Source of the DNA: Cymbidium sinense
Taxonomy: Eukaryota > Streptophyta > Magnoliopsida > Asparagales > Orchidaceae
Assembly: GCA_021442155.1 (NCBI GenBank)
Contig: CM038223.1
Coordinates: 33,702,983-33,766,982, forward strand
Direction: 5' to 3'
Length of the DNA: 64,000 nt
Position 1 is the first letter of the stretch. Each line of letters opens with the position of its first letter. The translations under genes were made by a program, and so were the position numbers. The notes under the pieces are model-generated. The model saw only the letters and a list, made by a program, of their open reading frames with translations. It ran no database searches and was not told the DNA's origin. Positions 60,957 through 64,000 of this stretch are shown here, one piece after another.

Positions 60957-61884
60957 TTATTATATATATATATATACTCTACTCCTCCCAACTTTGGGGA
61001 AGTGATTTAAGGTGATGATATAGTTTGAGAACACATGCGATAGAAGAGTACTATTCATGTGATTTAATGTACTTAATTGGCCTCTAAAGTAAGACTATTT
61101 TTATTTTGTAAGAGAACCTTGCCCTAATTAGATTAGTATTAAGCATTTTATAATAAAATATTATGTTAAAATATTTATTGATTGGACTAATGAGTGTAAA
61201 CAAGGAAGATAATAAGAAAGATATAAGATTTATACAAAAAGTATAATCTAATCACTCATTAAAATAACTAGTTGGAAGAGATCACCAAACCTCTTTGAAT
61301 GGTGAGTTCGACCACCATGCCAATCACATTGAGTTTTTATCATTCAAAATAATATCACAACAATATTGAACTCCTTTGTTACATTCAAATTATCAAATAT
61401 AAAGGTTTTATAATGAAATTAAAAATGATAAAAGAGATGGAGGATGGGAGTTGGCTAATGGTGCGTATAAGGAGGAGGTTGGTTACACATGTATAACAAA
61501 CCATAACCACCCTCCAAATGAGTGGTGACTAGCCACTCTTAAGTGTAAAATAGTTAATTGATAATTATAATTATAAATTAGTCATTTTTTATAAGTTTTG
61601 CATAATTTCTACTTATATGTTTAAGAAAATAAATTTTATATTAAAAATTTATATATATATGAATTCAAACATTCAAAATTTAATTTTTTTTAATTATAAA
61701 TAATCTATAAATAATATTATGAATACATAATCTTAAATATCAATCATAACATTAAATAAAAGTATCATAATTAATAAAATTTATGTTGCCCGTTATCATT
61801 GGGCCTTGATTATTGACAATTATCTTCTTGCTCAAAGCTCTAGTTGTTTGATCTACTTCAAGCTTTGACACCTATGCCACATCA
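60828..61884 (-). repeat. 5' LTR of element D with decayed primer site
   Basis: The right edge CTATGCCACATCA (61,872-61,884) equals CTGTGCCATATCA of element C. AACCATAACCACC and GACTAGCCACTC blocks near 61,500 resemble TAACTACCCCATAAC and TGGTTAGCCAA of C (45,720-45,760). TAGAATTGATTCTAA (60,828-60,842) sits where the iMet-type site should be. A broken (TA)n tract (60,888-60,976) lies inside. The paired 3' LTR is not in the window. Confidence 0.55.
60888..60976. repeat. Interrupted (TA)n microsatellite
   Basis: AT alternation broken by CCAAA near 60,909 and TTTTTTAT near 60,953. The minus-strand frame over it (60,797-60,991) is merely Tyr/Ile repeats. Confidence 0.92.
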
Positions 61885-63412
61885 AAGCTTATAATTTGAT
61901 TATCCTCTTATGGACACCATTCAACAATTTTTACTGATTTTTGATTAAAATTTTCTAGTAATATGGGATTTATATTATAAGAATATTCTTATTCACTCTA
62001 AAAATAAAATAATTATTTAAATTTCTTAAAAAAATAGAATGTTTATCTGATTATTTTCTATTGAATATTATTAAATGGAGCCCACCTCAATATCAAAATA
62101 AATCTACTATCATTATAATACAATTTTTTTCATTACATAAGGATCAATTTCATTTCAAAAATTGGTTCTCTATAGCATCAATCTTTCAACCACTCAAAAT
62201 TGATCCAAATATGACATTACTTTCTAGGTCATCTGGTTCTAAACTGTTAGTGAGTTAGATGTGTCATGGATATTTGATGATGTAATCTTGGTGGGATTTA
62301 AAATGTAATGGAAACTTGTCAAAGCCATCTTAACAAGAAAAAAATCAACATTTTGCTTATAAAGTTAAATGCATTTAATCTTACTAAAAATTGCTTCAAG
62401 CAAATCTTTACATAAGGAAATGTAATAAGAATTAGTTGCTCAAATAAGTACTTAATTAGAAGATCTCTAACTATATTGAAATTTTTTGTGAACTACATTC
62501 CCTACACTTAAATTTGTTGGATTTCAATAGCTTGATAATAATGGCCCTTAAATACTGATAGAAATCAGAGCAATAATTCACCTTTTTCTTATAAAGATAA
62601 CAAATAAAGATAAGTAGGATTATTATGGATAAGCATGTCATTGTGATTAAGTGTTATAAAACTCAAATATATCAATTTTTAGTTATTAACTAAATTGAAA
62701 GTGACTAAGTTTTGGTAAAAAAAATTTCTCTAGATTGTTCTTCCCTTCATAAATCATAATACTTTCATTAACTTAATTGATCAACCAAATAAGAATAGCA
62801 TTAGCATCACTATGTTTTAAGAGAAAATAATGTTTCTAACATTACACTTCTTTTGATATATACATTCTTAATGTGGGATTGAGTTTTCTTATCTTTTTTT
62901 CATATGTTAGGCATTAGAGAAAATTTTTGTTAGAATGTCATGCTTTAAATGGTCTACCTCCCATGATTTTAAGATCCATAAAATGTTTTTATAATGAGGA
63001 ACTTAATTTATATGATTAATGATTTTATCTTAATAAATCATCAATACATATCAACCATTTAAACTATTTCTCTTTTTTTTGAAGGATCTCTTTGGAAGAA
63101 CTTATTATTTTAAAGCTATGCTTGATTTTATTCATGATTATTTCTTGATTTCAAGTTCATTTTATATTACGTCATATGTTTAATTTAAATCTTAAAAGTT
63201 GTATATTTATGGTCATAATATGTGTTGTAACCTTATCTAATATCAACAAATGTTATTTGCTTTATGAAAATATAACTTGGGGATATTTCAAAATTCTCTC
63301 AAAACTCAAAATCAATTTAGATTTCAATCAAACTTACATGCATTTTTATGTATATATAATATGTTATTTACTTCATTCTATTTATATTATTATAGAAAAT
63401 TAAATTGAAAAA
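61885..63412. other. Unassigned AT-rich DNA
   Basis: No recognised protein or repeat. Small frames at 62,061-62,258 and 63,176-63,403 have no family pattern. A plus-strand stretch at 63,090-63,140 (GRTYYFKAML-like) looks slightly coding but I cannot place it. Confidence 0.4.
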
Positions 63413-63823
63413 GTTTGATTCGACTAACTATTAAAAGGCATATAAATATACTACAAACCTTATACCTTTGGATTTTTTTTAATTACAAGTCTAATGGTAG
63501 TCTTAATGATAATTATTTACTAATAAATTTCCATTAAATGCTATTTAGTTTTTATGACTAAACCTAGATGTTAAGTAGTCATTATATCTTTAATATACCT
63601 TTAGACATTATAGGTAAAATTCCTATATACTTTATAAATAATAATATAAATCATCTAATAACAAATCATTTATGTTGAACTTCTTAAAAAATAAAATATT
63701 TAGTAGCAATTTTAATAGTAAATGATTATCACTAACAAAACCACTAGACTAATAATTAAATAATCCAAAGGTATAAGGTATGTTGTACATTTATATGCCT
63801 TTTAATAATTATGCGAATCAAAC
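63413..63823. mobile_element. Fold-back inverted repeat, MITE-like, 411 bp
   Basis: GTTTGATTCG (63,413) and its complement CGAATCAAAC (63,814-63,823) form the ends of two arms of about 145 bases. The outer 62 bases agree at roughly 90 percent, e.g. TATTAAAAGGCATATAAAT and ACCTTATACCTTTGGATT in both. The inner arm is less similar, and a loop of about 115 bases remains. No target duplication is clear. It could be a miniature inverted-repeat element or a hairpin small-RNA source. Confidence 0.75.
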
Positions 63824-64000
63824 TATACATATAAGCTTTGCTCACACATATTTCATAATTAACTCCATCCTTTAAGTAGTACATGCTTGTAGTAGTCACT
63901 ATCTCATTATCTAAAGTTCTTTCAATGCCCTTCACCCCTCCACTACTTATTGATATTGTTTTATTGAGCATGACCAATCTCCATTTTTCCATGATTATCT

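Noticed and set aside
60797..60991. Tyr/Ile-rich frame
   Set aside because: Translation of a (TA)n microsatellite.
62040..63400. Possible Ty1/copia fragment
   Set aside because: A few coding-looking words but no ordered copia motifs on either strand.

Overview
The window is AT-rich plant nuclear DNA (most likely a flowering plant; species not assignable by eye). I see no host gene, rRNA, tRNA or CRISPR. Essentially everything recognisable is old, heavily mutated transposable-element DNA arranged as nested insertions. The plant call rests on an Athila-like Ty3/gypsy element with a tRNA-Asp-type primer site remnant, CRM-like chromovirus elements with iMet-type primer site and C-terminal chromodomain-like motif, L1 LINEs with a plant-style RNase H tail and DUF4283-type ORF1, and RTE-type LINEs.

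Layout. (1) 1-6.9 kb: copy R1, reverse orientation, of an unclassified ~7 kb non-coding repeat here called family R. (2) ~6.93-37.17 kb: element A, a CRM-like element on the minus strand, LTRs at ~6.93-7.89 and ~36.2-37.17 kb. Its integrase is split by element B. (3) 8.60-32.84 kb: element B, Athila-like, minus strand, LTRs at both ends, with target duplication ATAAG/ATAGG. Inside B lie R2 (12.26 to ~22.5 kb, itself split by a decayed L1 at ~12.5-15.55 kb), an RTE fragment (23,524-24,453) and a 5'-truncated L1 (27,058-29,084). (4) ~37.2-42.6 kb: R4, forward, containing a second RTE fragment (38,663-39,824). (5) ~42.6-61.9 kb: element D, CRM-like, minus strand, broken by element C (45,005-52,115, a complete but dead CRM-like element) and by R3 (52,381 to ~59.3 kb). 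(6) 61.9-64 kb: unassigned AT-rich DNA with a 411 bp fold-back structure.

The relative order of insertion can be read from the breaks: A, D and some R copies are old; B entered A; C and R3 entered D; R2 entered B; the L1 and RTE copies entered last in their own hosts. Every coding region carries stops and frameshifts, so nothing here should be mobile by itself. Three CRM-like elements in 64 kb suggest, by inference, centromeric or pericentromeric heterochromatin.

The least explained component is family R: four diverged copies, no recognisable protein, a constant order of modules (head, AT-rich body with a short conserved repeat, GC-richer block, a ~1 kb field of degenerate GGTCAA/TTGACC words, tail), and insertion into retrotransposons at discrete points. 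Coordinates of decayed elements were found by eye and are approximate unless a target duplication is given.
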